Positions 25,328-34,680 of a DNA stretch of 64,000 nucleotides are shown here, one piece after another; position 1 is the first letter of the stretch, and each line of letters opens with the position of its first letter. The translations under genes and the position numbers were made by a program. Source of the DNA: Pedobacter panaciterrae (GTDB lineage: Bacteria; Bacteroidota; Bacteroidia; Sphingobacteriales; Sphingobacteriaceae); NCBI RefSeq assembly GCF_013204795.1, contig NZ_JABMKW010000017.1, positions 1 through 64,000 on the forward strand, written 5' to 3'. Under the pieces are notes generated by a model. It saw only the letters and a list, made by a program, of their open reading frames with translations. It had not been told where the DNA came from and ran no database searches.

Positions 25328-26635
25328 TTACATTGCCACTTCGATCTTAACCTTTTTCCCTTTAATCTTCTCATTAGCCAAAGATTTCAGAATTCGGTTA
25401 ATCATATTGCGCTTCACGGCAACGTATGAAGACTGATCTTTAACTTCAATCAATCCCACATCTTCCTTTTGTAAACCACCCTTTTTAAGTAACAAGCCAA
25501 CGATATCAATTTTATTTACTTTGTCTTTTTTACCGGCAGCAATGTATAAGGTTTGCCATTCGCTATCGCCTGGCAATACAAAATTACCCTTTAAATTTTC
25601 AGTTTCTATGTCAGCTTTTAAAAATGGATACTTTTCATCATCAGCAACAATTAGATATGCAGTACCTTTAGCATTCATTCTGGCTGTACGCCCGTTACGA
25701 TGTAAAAATGCATCTTCTGTATATGGCAACTGATAGTGAATGATACATTGCACTTCAGGAATATCTAAGCCTCGTGAAGCGAGGTCAGTAGTGATAAGGA
25801 TCTTTATACTTCCATTTCTGAACTTCAATAAGGCCCTCTCCCTCTCATCCTGCTCCATTCCACCATGAAATATATCATGTGCCAGATCTTTGTCTATCAA
25901 TAAATCGCTAATACGGTCAACCGTTTCTCTATGGTTACAAAAAATCAAAGTATTTTTATTCCCGATTTTGCAAATCAGTTTTAATAGGGTGTCTAACTTA
26001 TCTTCGGCTGTAGTAAGTACTTTTTTAAGCTTTAAATCGGGAACAACTTTTACATCCTTTAAAAAGTTAATCTCTGTTGGCTTACTAACACCAGTAAAAC
26101 CAGGAATCTCTTCCATAGCTGTAGCCGAAGTAAGTAAACGTTGCTTTAAAGAAAGTAGCTTATGAATAATGTACGACATGTCTTCCTGAAAACCAAATTC
26201 GAGCGCTTTATCGAATTCATCCAGTATAAGTGTACTTATCGTAGATTCATCAAAATTTTCGTGACGGAGGTGGTAAGCTATCCGACCTGGGGTGCCAATA
26301 AGTACTGCAGGAGGTTGCTCCAGATTATTTCGTTCCGTTCTTACCGGATGACCGCCATAACAGCAATTCACCTTAAAACCTGTAGCCATTTGTTTAAAAA
26401 CAGTTTCAATTTGCAATGCAAGTTCCCGGGAAGGAACAAGCACTAAGGCCTGAACACCCTTAACTTCGGGTTTTAGGTTGTTTAGAATAGGTAATAAAAA
26501 ACCAATTGTTTTACCTGAACCTGTTGGAGCAAGTAAAACTACATCACCACCCTTTTTCCATGCGGCAATAGATGCCTGCTGCATTTCATTTAGCGAAGCT
26601 ATTTTTAAATTTTCCAATACCTTTTCTACCATCAT
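25328..26635 (-). CDS. DbpA-like DEAD-box RNA helicase
   Basis: A 435-residue ATP-dependent RNA helicase. Motifs in order: Q motif region EMQQASIAAW, motif I LAPTGSGKT (about 35-43), VPSRELA, GTPGR, motif II DEFD (in LILDEFDKALEFGF; Phe in place of Ala of DEAD), SAT, then TDLASRGLDIPEV and HRNGRTAR. The C-terminal 80 residues (LYIAAGKKDKVNKIDIVGLL and on) look like the DbpA RNA-binding domain, which in E. coli targets 23S rRNA hairpin 92. The protein begins Met-Met, so the start could be 26635 or 26632. A -7 element lies four bases upstream. Confidence 0.88.
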   Translation of the reverse strand: MMVEKVLENLKIASLNEMQQASIAAWKKGGDVVLLAPTGSGKTIGFLLPILNNLKPEVKGVQALVLVPSRELALQIETVFKQMATGFKVNCCYGGHPVRTERNNLEQPPAVLIGTPGRIAYHLRHENFDESTISTLILDEFDKALEFGFQEDMSYIIHKLLSLKQRLLTSATAMEEIPGFTGVSKPTEINFLKDVKVVPDLKLKKVLTTAEDKLDTLLKLICKIGNKNTLIFCNHRETVDRISDLLIDKDLAHDIFHGGMEQDERERALLKFRNGSIKILITTDLASRGLDIPEVQCIIHYQLPYTEDAFLHRNGRTARMNAKGTAYLIVADDEKYPFLKADIETENLKGNFVLPGDSEWQTLYIAAGKKDKVNKIDIVGLLLKKGGLQKEDVGLIEVKDQSSYVAVKRNMINRILKSLANEKIKGKKVKIEVAM

Positions 26636-26639
26636 GGCG

Positions 26640-26667
26640 CAAAGATAGCGGAATTAAGGCATTAAAA
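26640..26667 (-). promoter_or_regulatory. Promoter of the helicase gene, apparently leaderless
   Basis: On the minus strand, TATCTTTG (26647-26640) is a perfect -7 element, with TTTT (26667-26664) 16 bases upstream as a weak -33 element. Only CGCC separates it from the first ATG at 26635, the same four-base spacing as at bamD. Confidence 0.55.
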
Positions 26668-26880
26668 CTTCAGATACTTCTTTCTTAAGTGTTTCATTGA
26701 GCTGTTTAGCCGAACCTCCATGTTCATAAGCATATGCCCTCTTTCACAGATCCATGTTGTCATTTTCCGATTTGCATGCTTAATTGGGGTATATACATTG
26801 TCGTTAAGCATTTCACTATAATCTACAGATGCCCTGCTTCTTTGCATCAAATAAAACTCATTTATCAATTCTGTCTTCAT
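26662..26880 (-). CDS. Small hypothetical protein
   Basis: A 72-residue frame with an ATG start, no signal peptide or membrane segment, and a basic C-terminus (SMKHLRKKYLKF). I do not recognise it. Composition looks coding (mixed charged and aromatic residues), and it precedes the helicase gene on the same strand by 26 bases, but the helicase has its own promoter overlapping its end. The 268 bases upstream of it are AT-rich and hold nothing I can name. Confidence 0.4.
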   Translation of the reverse strand: MKTELINEFYLMQRSRASVDYSEMLNDNVYTPIKHANRKMTTWICERGHMLMNMEVRLNSSMKHLRKKYLKF

Positions 26881-27148
26881 AATGATTTAATCTGATTAAT
26901 TTATTATTGGTACATTTATATATATAATACTATCTAGTGCCGTTTTGTTTTAACGAATATTCCTTTTGCAATAGTATACCAAGCGTATATTAAAGATACC
27001 ATAACCCACAACAAAACAGCACACTAAAGTGTTGACAACTAGCGAATTGTTAGCAATTAAACAATAAAGAATTAACTTCATTTTAATTTAATCCCCTTAT
27101 TTTTAGGAAACCTGAATACGGGTTGTTTATGATAACACCAATTAGCGT

Positions 27149-27622
27149 ATGATCTGGAAAAAATTTAGCGGCGAGGTAATCCACGCACCCATCTTAGAAG
27201 AAGTAGAAAAGGCCATCATCAGAGAAACTGAAAAAGGCTATCACCTTAAAGTTTGTATCGGTACAGATTCACAGGTCAAAGGAGCTTTAACTGATTTTGC
27301 GACTGTAATAGTCCTGTTAAGAGAGCACCATGGAGGTTTTATGTATATCCACCAGGAGAAAACACCTCAGCGCATGAGCATAAAGGAAAGAATGCTTATT
27401 GAAGTTCAAAAGTCTATTGAAACCGCTTACTCAATTTGCGATCTTTTAGATCTGTATGATGTAGATCTGGAGGTACATGCCGATATTAACACCAACCCAA
27501 TGTTTAAATCAAACAAGGCTTTAAATGAAGCCATGGGCTATATCCTCAGCATGGGCTTTATTTTCAAAGCAAAACCCGAAGCTTTTGCCAGCTCAACCTG
27601 TGCTGATAAGATGGTGCATTAA
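27149..27622 (+). CDS. YkuK family RNase H-like protein (DUF458)
   Basis: A 157-residue cytoplasmic protein of the DUF458/YkuK family, predicted to have an RNase H fold. The first-strand acidic motif is CIGTDSQVK (about 35-43). Other possible metal ligands are Glu in MSIKERMLIEV (about 79-89) and Asp in VHADINTNPMFKSNKAL (about 110-126). Nuclease activity is predicted from the fold rather than proven. It stands alone, convergent with the DUF4468 gene, and no clear promoter or terminator is visible. Confidence 0.83.
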   Translation: MIWKKFSGEVIHAPILEEVEKAIIRETEKGYHLKVCIGTDSQVKGALTDFATVIVLLREHHGGFMYIHQEKTPQRMSIKERMLIEVQKSIETAYSICDLLDLYDVDLEVHADINTNPMFKSNKALNEAMGYILSMGFIFKAKPEAFASSTCADKMVH

Positions 27623-27654
27623 ATAAGGGCATATCTTTTAAAACTAATAGCCTA

Positions 27655-28239
27655 TTACCACTTTGTTGTGGAAACGGTAGCAGGCTTCTTTGTTTCGGGC
27701 TGTGGGTCTTTAATGGTATTACTCATAGTAGCTTTTAGCTTATCCGCAATTTTTTTGGATTCTCGGGCAATAGATGCTACATTCTTTTCCCATTCAGCAT
27801 TATTTAATTTGCCTGGGGATTTCTCAAGCGCTGTACTAACAGCCACCGGAACGAAATTACCATAACGGTCCCGCTCATAAGGAGTAAACATAAAGTCGGT
27901 AAGTATTAATCGATATTTACCATTACGCAGTTCCAATGAGATGTTATATTTAGCCTCACCTGTTGGATGACCTACTCCTACAAGGCTTTTATTTAAAACC
28001 ATTTTCCCTTTTCCATAAAAAGCAGTATCTCCTTCTGAAGAATTCAGTTTAATAGCTTTTGAGTAGCCTTTGAAAAAGCGCTTAGCATTTGCAGACATCA
28101 CTTCTTTTTTAACAAGCGGAAGTTCTGCAACCTCTAAAAAAGTATACTTCCCGCGCTCATCCATGGGTAATACATTTGTTTGAGAGAATGCACTGAGACT
28201 AAATACGAATAAGGATAGAACAAACATTATTTTTTTCAT
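27655..28239 (-). CDS. DUF4468 family exported protein
   Basis: A 194-residue protein with signal peptide (KKIMFVLSLFVFSLSAFS, cleavage near residue 20). The DUF4468 domain (about 25-120, TBP-like fold) shows ERGKYTFLEVAELPLVKKEV and VGHPTGEAKYNISLELRNGK. A C-terminal lysine-rich helical part follows (WEKNVASIARESKKIADKLK), ending Pro/Thr-rich. The family is confined mainly to Bacteroidota and its function is unknown. Single-gene unit. Confidence 0.82.
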   Translation of the reverse strand: MKKIMFVLSLFVFSLSAFSQTNVLPMDERGKYTFLEVAELPLVKKEVMSANAKRFFKGYSKAIKLNSSEGDTAFYGKGKMVLNKSLVGVGHPTGEAKYNISLELRNGKYRLILTDFMFTPYERDRYGNFVPVAVSTALEKSPGKLNNAEWEKNVASIARESKKIADKLKATMSNTIKDPQPETKKPATVSTTKW

Positions 28240-28275
28240 CGGTAAATAATTGATTTAAAGCTTAGAAAAGAGAAT

Positions 28276-28305
28276 AAAAAACCGCCAGAAGTAATATTCT
28301 GGCGG
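28276..28305 (-). terminator. Terminator after the beta-barrel gene
   Basis: On the minus strand, a 9-bp stem (CCGCCAGAA / TTCTGGCGG; 28282-28290 with 28297-28305) with a 6-base loop is followed by six T. It ends the ammonium transporter/beta-barrel operon. Confidence 0.85.
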
Positions 28306-28336
28306 CTTAAAATTAAAAAATATTTTGTACAAATCC

Positions 28337-29365
28337 CTAGAATGCGTAAACAGCAGCCAGAGAGAATTGCGAGGCTGATTTAGACAGAGCACCGCTCTTT
28401 TTCACAAATTCCTGAGAATAATCTTTATCGCTATCGAAACGTACTTCAGGAATAAAAGTTAATCCACCTGCTTTAATATTACCAGATAAAGTAATGGCTG
28501 CTATACTTGCATCAGGTAGCTCACCTATACCCTTGTAATTAAAATACTCGCCTCTTAAACCCAATGAAACGGCAGGAGTAAATGCATATTGCGGATACAA
28601 TGCAACACCTGTATAACCACCATTATCATTAGAAACAGAATAATCAGCAGCATTTAAGCCTAACTTGAATTTATCAGTTACCTGATAAGCTGTTGTTAAA
28701 TCAAAAATAGTTCCCGTACCTCCGGCACCAGCCGAATAACCAGACAAGAAGTTCAGGTAAGCAGACCAGCCTTCAACAGGAGCCACCATTAACTGAGCAC
28801 CTATATGAGATACTCCATTAAGGTCCTGATAAACATTCCAGTCATTGAACAAACCAACCATTAAACTGGCTTTTTCTGAAAAGGCATAAGTTCCTTTGAT
28901 ACCCGCATTTTGAAAAGGGCCGGCACCAAAAAGGTAGGAAGTAGAATAGTTAAAGTTAGCCACCGGCGATATCACCTCATAACCGATAAACGTACCCATA
29001 TAACCTGCAGTCATGCTAAATTTATCAGTAAATGCATAGTTAACGTACAAATTCTGGATATGGAAAGAGTTATCATCAGGTCCATTTGGAATAGATTGAT
29101 ATTGTCCTCTTGGTCCAAAAGATAATTCTCCAACAAATGAAGCTTTACCAGTAGTTTTCTTTAAAGCCAAATCGATCATCCCAATAGAAACCGAGTTTTG
29201 CTCTGAAGCAAAATAGGTTTTAATATTTGGAGCTTTCGCAAAATCATATTTAAAATATGTATCAACTGAACCCGAAATTTGCAATGGAGCTTCAGCGGCT
29301 TCCTGAGCGTAGGTAGCCGAAACAATAGATAGTAATGCTATAGTTAGTATTGATTTTAATTTCAT
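28337..29365 (-). CDS. Outer membrane beta-barrel porin-like protein
   Basis: A 342-residue protein with signal peptide (KLKSILTIALLSIVSATYA, cleavage near residue 20), many alternating strands (for example GSVDTYFKYDFAK, LYVNYAFTDKFSMTAGYMG, ASLMVGLFNDWN) and a terminal aromatic residue (LAAVYAF), as needed for BAM recognition. It belongs to the Bacteroidota porin/BBP2-type group. It lies 43 bases downstream of the ammonium transporter gene, so it may provide outer-membrane passage for ammonium or act under the same nitrogen control; that role is inferred from context. Confidence 0.83.
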   Translation of the reverse strand: MKLKSILTIALLSIVSATYAQEAAEAPLQISGSVDTYFKYDFAKAPNIKTYFASEQNSVSIGMIDLALKKTTGKASFVGELSFGPRGQYQSIPNGPDDNSFHIQNLYVNYAFTDKFSMTAGYMGTFIGYEVISPVANFNYSTSYLFGAGPFQNAGIKGTYAFSEKASLMVGLFNDWNVYQDLNGVSHIGAQLMVAPVEGWSAYLNFLSGYSAGAGGTGTIFDLTTAYQVTDKFKLGLNAADYSVSNDNGGYTGVALYPQYAFTPAVSLGLRGEYFNYKGIGELPDASIAAITLSGNIKAGGLTFIPEVRFDSDKDYSQEFVKKSGALSKSASQFSLAAVYAF

Positions 29366-29408
29366 AATTTTCGGTTTGAGGTTGATAATTCAGATAGTTT
29401 GTGGTTGG

Positions 29409-30776
29409 TTAAAATGTATTTTCTATTTCTGCCCCTGTTGAAGCAACAATCAAAGTACCTTGAGAATATTTCTCGTTATGTTGAGAAGCATCTAATCCTT
29501 CTTCTTCTTCTTCTGAAGTAACACGGATTGGCTGAACTACGTTGATTAATTTAAAGATGATGAAAGAAACTACGAAACTGAATATGATTACAATTACAGC
29601 TCCTTTAAGCTGAGTAAAGAAGAACTCTGGATTTCCATAAAACAACCCGTCTGCACCAGCGCTGTTAACAGTTTTAGTAGCAAATACACCGGTTAATAGC
29701 ATACCAACAATACCACCTACACCGTGGCAAGGGAATACATCTAATGTATCATCTAAACTGGTTTTTTGTTTCCATGAAACAACAAGATTAGAAATAACAG
29801 CTGCAATTACACCAATAAAGATACTTGAAGGAATGCTTACGAAACCTGCACCTGGAGTAATGGCAACCAAACCCACTACAGCACCTATACAGAAGCCTAA
29901 AACAGAAGGTTTTTTACCTCTTGCCACATCAAAGAACATCCAGGCTAAACCAGCAGCACCAGCAGCAGTATTAGTAGTTAAGAAAGCTGAAACTGCTAAA
30001 GCATTAGCACCCAAAGCAGAACCTGCATTAAAGCCGAACCAACCGAACCAAAGTAAGCCAGTACCAATTAGTACGTAAGGGATATTAGCTGGTGGAACTT
30101 CCTGATGCTCAATATGAGATTTCCTGCGTTTTAGAACCAAAGCACCAGCCAGGGCAGCCATACCAGCAGAGATGTGTACAACAGTACCACCTGCAAAATC
30201 AAGTACACCCATTTTTAAAAGGAATCCATCAGGAGACCAGGTCCAGTGTGCTAAAGGAGAATAAACAAATAGGGCAAACAATACAATAAACAAAATGTAA
30301 GAGGTAAAACGAATACGTTCTGCAACCGCTCCAACAACTAAGCCAGGAGTAATGATAGCAAACATCAATTGGAATACCGCAAACAATGAAAGTGGAATAG
30401 TTCCCCATGCCGGACCAGAATTTACACCCTGGAAGAACAAGAATGTGGTTGGATTACCTATAAATCCACCAATTGTTTCTCCAAAAGCAAGGCTAAAGCC
30501 TACAACAATCCAAAGCACGGTAATTACACCTGCAGCCACCACACTTTTAATCATGGTAGAGAGAACATTTTTACGATGAACCATACCGCCATAGAAAAAT
30601 GCGAGTCCTGGAGTCATCAAAAATACAAGAGCTGAAGCAATTAATACAAATGCAATATCAGGCGCACTGTATTTTCCCTCGTCAAAGTTAGGAAGTAAGG
30701 GAATAAAAAGAGCCAAAATTGCAATTATCAATAAAACTGCAAATGGACCCCACTGTTTAAATAAAACTTTTGCCAT
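29409..30776 (-). CDS. amt: Ammonium transporter (Amt/MEP/Rh family)
   Basis: A 455-residue inner-membrane transporter with about 11 membrane segments after an N-terminal hydrophobic helix. Family marks: DIAFVLIASALVFLMTPGLA, FYGGMVHRKN, the first pore-His region DFAGGTVVHISAG, GWFGFNAGSALGANALA and the second pore-His region DVFPCHGVGGIVGMLLTG. The two conserved pore histidines are therefore present. The cytoplasmic C-terminal tail (TSEEEEEGLDASQHNEKYSQ) matches the GlnK-responsive tail, but no glnK/glnB follows; a beta-barrel gene does. Confidence 0.93.
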   Translation of the reverse strand: MAKVLFKQWGPFAVLLIIAILALFIPLLPNFDEGKYSAPDIAFVLIASALVFLMTPGLAFFYGGMVHRKNVLSTMIKSVVAAGVITVLWIVVGFSLAFGETIGGFIGNPTTFLFFQGVNSGPAWGTIPLSLFAVFQLMFAIITPGLVVGAVAERIRFTSYILFIVLFALFVYSPLAHWTWSPDGFLLKMGVLDFAGGTVVHISAGMAALAGALVLKRRKSHIEHQEVPPANIPYVLIGTGLLWFGWFGFNAGSALGANALAVSAFLTTNTAAGAAGLAWMFFDVARGKKPSVLGFCIGAVVGLVAITPGAGFVSIPSSIFIGVIAAVISNLVVSWKQKTSLDDTLDVFPCHGVGGIVGMLLTGVFATKTVNSAGADGLFYGNPEFFFTQLKGAVIVIIFSFVVSFIIFKLINVVQPIRVTSEEEEEGLDASQHNEKYSQGTLIVASTGAEIENTF

Positions 30777-31264
30777 AAATGTTAGATTTTACTAGTTTAT
30801 AATTATACTTTATCTGATTTTTTGATAAAACTAGACAAAATTTTCAATTATTCATATTTTTAATCAAACAAAAACAACACAAAACATTAAAATATTCAAA
30901 AATTATAGCCAAAAACATTAAAATTTAATAAAATCACTATCAAATTTTTAAATATTTCTCACATTCAACACAAAAACACCTTTATTTTTTAACAAAAACA
31001 TAAAAATTAGCAAAAAACAAGATTTGCAAAGAAAAAAGCAAAAAACAGGATAAAACGGAATAAAAAAAGGGATTTCCCGCAATTTAGTACACTTTCAGAC
31101 AAACAATAGGCGTATATCGGCTTATTTTCAAGCGGAAATTATAAATTTCAAAAAGAAAAAGACAGAATCCCTGGCCCAGCAATGGTTTTAAGGGGAACAA
31201 ATTTTGGCATTACATCATTTATGGATTGCCAATGAGATTTTTCAGGCAGATTACCCAAAAAAAG
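30777..31264. other. Very AT-rich intergenic region upstream of amt
   Basis: Nearly 500 bases without a gene, extremely rich in A on the plus strand (about 30830-31060). It must contain the amt promoter, but no exact minus-strand TAnnTTTG is present, and no sigma-54 type GG-N10-GC site is evident. The part nearer 31180 is less biased and could be the remnant of a frame, although I cannot name it. Confidence 0.5.
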
Positions 31265-31310
31265 AGCTATTTAAAGATTATCCGGAGATTTAGAAACAAC
31301 CTCCGGATAA
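31265..31310 (-). terminator. Probable terminator after the hexosaminidase gene
   Basis: A 10-bp perfect stem (TTATCCGGAG 31278-31287, complement 31301-31310) lies 11 bases past the minus-strand stop. The downstream T-rich run is interrupted (TCTTTAAATAGCTC then seven T), so efficiency is uncertain. Confidence 0.6.
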
Positions 31311-31321
31311 GAAACTACACC

Positions 31322-33625
31322 CTAATGAAAGAAAACAGATGCATCAACATCCTTAAGCTTACCAGAAGGTGTTTTATATTGTAGTTTTAATGTGTAACCT
31401 CCGCCACCTTCCAAAAACATAAGTTCAAATGGGTGGTACCCTTTCTCAAGAGCTATTTCAGCAGATTTTTCAATAGATGTGTGCATACCATCGCTATCAA
31501 TAAATACTTTATCACCTAATTTCAACACACTTCCATCATCTGAGCGCAATGCGAACGAATAAATACCCGTTTCTTCTGCATAAAAGTAACCTTTATGACG
31601 GGTAGCAAAACTTTCCGCAGTTTTTGCCACAGGAATTTCAATTGCAGCGCTAATGCCTTCGTTGGTAAGATCTTTTTCGTCTATAGCGTTTACAGTCTTA
31701 TAAAAGCGCGGATAATATGAAAACTTTAATCCCTTTGCTGGTGATGATAACTGTACAGGCTTCATATAATCCTGATGTACATAATTAATGGTATAAATAT
31801 CCCCTCTGTTACCATTTGGTCTAAAACCTGCCACTTTAAATTCCACCGGCTTAGTTATGGTCAAATCTCCATTAAAAATTTTCGACTGCAAAGTAGGCAA
31901 GGTACCATCAGTAGTGTACCTTATTGTTAAACCTGCAAGTGGTTTATTTATATGTAATGTGCCCTTGTCAACAAATACACTCTGGGTAGTAAATCCATCC
32001 AGGTCCGGAAGCCGATAATTTATATTCATAGCATCCAGCAATGAAAAGTGCTTCTGTACACGATTTTCAAAATTATTCCAGTCTACACCCCCTTTAAACC
32101 ATGCTACCTCCGCCATAGCCAACATTCTTGGAAACACCATATATTCCAATCTTCTCTCAGAAGGAATATATTCCGTCCATATATTGGCTTGTACTCCAAT
32201 TACAAATTTCTTCTCGCTTTCTGAGATGTTAAATTTATATGGATCAAAAGAATATACCTTTTTTAATGAACCTCCATCTTGCTGAGCATCAAAATAACAA
32301 AACTCACCAGGAGTCATAATCACATCATTCCCTTTTTCCGCAGCGTGTTTAGGTGCTGTAGGTACCCATGTTCTCCAATACATCATTGTAGCTGTTGGCG
32401 ATACACCTCCATCCAGAATTTCGTCCCAACCGATTAGCTTTTTACCTTTACTGTTAAAAAACCGCTCCATTCTCCGCACAAAATAGCTTTGCAGCTCATC
32501 CACACTTTTAAGTCCTTCCTTCTTCATTAGCGCTTCACATTCAGGCACATTTTTCCAGCTGCTTTTTTCAACTTCATCGGCACCCAGATGGATATATTTG
32601 CTTGGAAATAATGCAGCAATCTCAGTAAATACATTTTCGGCAAATTCAAAAGTTGTTTCTTTACATGGGCACAATGGCTCAGAGAAGTCCTTTGCCTGTC
32701 CGCCTTTGCCATGAGAAGTTAGCCAGGGCATAAGGTTTGTTGCAGCCATCATATGTCCCGGCATATCAATTTCAGGTATAATCTCTATTCCTTTCGAATC
32801 CGCATAAGCAATTAGCCCACGCATTTCATCTTGAGTATAAAAGCCTCCGTACATCTTCTTACCATCAATCATTTTGAAATGTTTTTCAGGAATAGCATAA
32901 TCAGGATTTGTTTTAGCAAGTGCAATACAACTCGAGTCCTGGCCATTCATCTCTCGCCACGCGCCTTTTGATGTTAGCTCAGGGTATTTTTTGATTTCGA
33001 TTCTCCAACCCTGATCATCTGTTAAATGCAAATGAAACTTATTGAATTTATAGTAAGACATTCTATCTATCATTGTTTGCAGATAAGCAAGATCAAAGAA
33101 ATGACGGGAAACATCCAAATGAATACCTCTCCATGAGAAACGTGGTGCATCTTCAATTTTTACGCAAGGAATAGCGATTGCGCTCAGCAATGATTTTTGT
33201 AAAACCTGCTTGCGGCGTAATATCGCAGTTCCCATCAACTGTTTCAGGCTGGTTACAGCCCAAAAGGCACCTTGTATTGTGGCAGCTTTAATTACAATTG
33301 CATTTTTTTCAACTGATAATGTATAACCTTCATTTGCAATGGAAGGATCAAGACCTAAAGTAACTGTATTTGCGGCTGTCTTTCCTTGTTTAAGCAACGC
33401 AAAAGTAGCCTTTAATTCAGTTAAGGCTGGTGCCAGACTTTCCGAGTTTTCAGCCAACAGCAGTTTTGTAGCAGTTGTCCACTCAAAATTACCTGCAGCA
33501 GGAATGAGTTTCACAGGTTGTGGTATAATAGCATAACCTGCCTTTTCTTGCTGTGCGAATGTTGTAAGCACACAAAGAAACAAAACTAAGGTGATCTTAA
33601 GTTTCAAAGTAATAAAGTTATTCAT
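31322..33625 (-). CDS. Family 20 beta-N-acetylhexosaminidase with C-terminal PA14-like domain
   Basis: A 767-residue secreted glycosidase that removes terminal GlcNAc/GalNAc. Signal peptide about 1-24 (ends VLTTFAQQ). A GH20b domain (about 30-150), then the (beta/alpha)8 catalytic domain (about 160-510) with FSWRGIHLDVSRHFF, the substrate-assisted Asp-Glu pair in HLGADEVEKSSW (about 348-349) and the WxxxW region VQANIWTEYI. A chitobiase-type C-terminal sandwich (about 545-620) precedes a PA14-like sugar-binding domain (about 650-767: GYFYAEETGIYSFALRSDDG). It likely works on chitin or glycoprotein fragments. The radical SAM gene is upstream on the same strand, 15 bases away. Confidence 0.9.
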   Translation of the reverse strand: MNNFITLKLKITLVLFLCVLTTFAQQEKAGYAIIPQPVKLIPAAGNFEWTTATKLLLAENSESLAPALTELKATFALLKQGKTAANTVTLGLDPSIANEGYTLSVEKNAIVIKAATIQGAFWAVTSLKQLMGTAILRRKQVLQKSLLSAIAIPCVKIEDAPRFSWRGIHLDVSRHFFDLAYLQTMIDRMSYYKFNKFHLHLTDDQGWRIEIKKYPELTSKGAWREMNGQDSSCIALAKTNPDYAIPEKHFKMIDGKKMYGGFYTQDEMRGLIAYADSKGIEIIPEIDMPGHMMAATNLMPWLTSHGKGGQAKDFSEPLCPCKETTFEFAENVFTEIAALFPSKYIHLGADEVEKSSWKNVPECEALMKKEGLKSVDELQSYFVRRMERFFNSKGKKLIGWDEILDGGVSPTATMMYWRTWVPTAPKHAAEKGNDVIMTPGEFCYFDAQQDGGSLKKVYSFDPYKFNISESEKKFVIGVQANIWTEYIPSERRLEYMVFPRMLAMAEVAWFKGGVDWNNFENRVQKHFSLLDAMNINYRLPDLDGFTTQSVFVDKGTLHINKPLAGLTIRYTTDGTLPTLQSKIFNGDLTITKPVEFKVAGFRPNGNRGDIYTINYVHQDYMKPVQLSSPAKGLKFSYYPRFYKTVNAIDEKDLTNEGISAAIEIPVAKTAESFATRHKGYFYAEETGIYSFALRSDDGSVLKLGDKVFIDSDGMHTSIEKSAEIALEKGYHPFELMFLEGGGGYTLKLQYKTPSGKLKDVDASVFFH

Positions 33626-33640
33626 AAAATGTCTGGTAAT

Positions 33641-34591
33641 CTATTTAGCTAAGTATTCTGATCCTTGCACTACACCTCTGCGTTCAATTTCCTTATCAAT
33701 ATATGTTTGAATTGCAGATTTATTTAACCCCCAGTTAGGTGCTATTAACAAATCCCAATCTGATATCCCAAATAATCTTTGAATAACAATATCGGGCCTC
33801 AATAACGGAATTAATTTACAAAGCAGATCGGTATATTCTTCTAGCGAGAACAGCTTAAAGGGTTCCTTTTTATATTTTACTCCCATAATTGATCCTTCTA
33901 CTATGTGAAGGTGATGGAATTTTACAAATTTGATTTGAGGGAACCGGTTAATCTCATGGATGTAACCCAGCATCATTTCTTCTGTTTCCCAAGGGAAGCC
34001 AAAAATAGTATGTACACAAAGGTCAAGCTTACTGTTTTCAAGTAATTTAACGGCCTCAACAAACTCGCCATGACTACATCCTCTATTGATCTGATTAAGC
34101 GTTTCGTCGTATATAGACTCCATGCCCATTTCCAAATCCACATCAAATCGATCAGCATAGCTTTCAAGTAAAGCAACCTTTTCTGCATCAATACAATCAG
34201 GGCGGGTACCCACAGAAAAGCCTACAACATCTTCTGTATTTATAGATAGTGCTTCATCGTACATCATTTTTAAATAATGTACAGGAGCATAAGTATTCGT
34301 ATTAGGCTGGAAATAAACAATAAACTTATCGGCTTTATAAAAACCCTTACCTCTTTCCATACCCTGCTCTAATTGTTCGCGTATGGTTGGCAGCTTTCTG
34401 GAAAGCTCAGGGGTAAAAGAGTCTACATTACAGTAGGTACATCCTCCATAACCTTTACTCCCATCGCGGTTAGGACAAGTAAATCCACCATCAACTATTA
34501 CTTTAAACACACGTTGCCCATTGTATTTCTCTTTGAGGTGTGTTCCGTAATTTCTATATCCTTTTATTCCTTGATCCAGTAAAGTTCCCAA
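33641..34591 (-). CDS. TIGR01212 family (YhcC-like) radical SAM protein, TTG start
   Basis: A 316-residue radical SAM protein. The cluster motif is in GFTCPNRDGSKGYGGCTYCN (Cys ligands about 35-51, with the long CPN insertion typical of the YhcC/TIGR01212 family). Other marks are FIVYFQPNTNTYAPVHYL, VGFSVGTRPDCIDAEK, LEMGMESIYDETLNQINRG and VHTIFGFPWETEEMM. Substrate unknown. The frame has no ATG between the upstream stop (TAA at 34625-34627) and the conserved GYRNYGTHLK region; TTG at 34591 is the natural start, and a promoter -7 element ends 14 bases before it, leaving room for little else. Confidence 0.87.
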   Translation of the reverse strand: MGTLLDQGIKGYRNYGTHLKEKYNGQRVFKVIVDGGFTCPNRDGSKGYGGCTYCNVDSFTPELSRKLPTIREQLEQGMERGKGFYKADKFIVYFQPNTNTYAPVHYLKMMYDEALSINTEDVVGFSVGTRPDCIDAEKVALLESYADRFDVDLEMGMESIYDETLNQINRGCSHGEFVEAVKLLENSKLDLCVHTIFGFPWETEEMMLGYIHEINRFPQIKFVKFHHLHIVEGSIMGVKYKKEPFKLFSLEEYTDLLCKLIPLLRPDIVIQRLFGISDWDLLIAPNWGLNKSAIQTYIDKEIERRGVVQGSEYLAK

Positions 34592-34605
34592 TTGCTTTTT
34601 TCTTG

Positions 34606-34638
34606 CAAAAATACAGCTTTTAATTTATTTCTGACAAA
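34606..34638 (-). promoter_or_regulatory. Promoter of the YhcC-like radical SAM gene
   Basis: On the minus strand TTTG (34638-34635), 21 bases, then a perfect -7 element TATTTTTG (34613-34606). The start would be near 34602, about 11 bases before the TTG codon. It separates this gene from the lipid synthase operon that ends at 34681. Confidence 0.65.
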
Positions 34639-34680
34639 GAATGATTGTTAACCGCCAGGTAGTTGCTATCAGACCAGAAA

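Noticed and set aside
26881..27148. Possible tRNA or small RNA in the gap before the YkuK-like gene
   Set aside because: No cloverleaf, T-loop consensus or terminator hairpin visible; AT-rich only.
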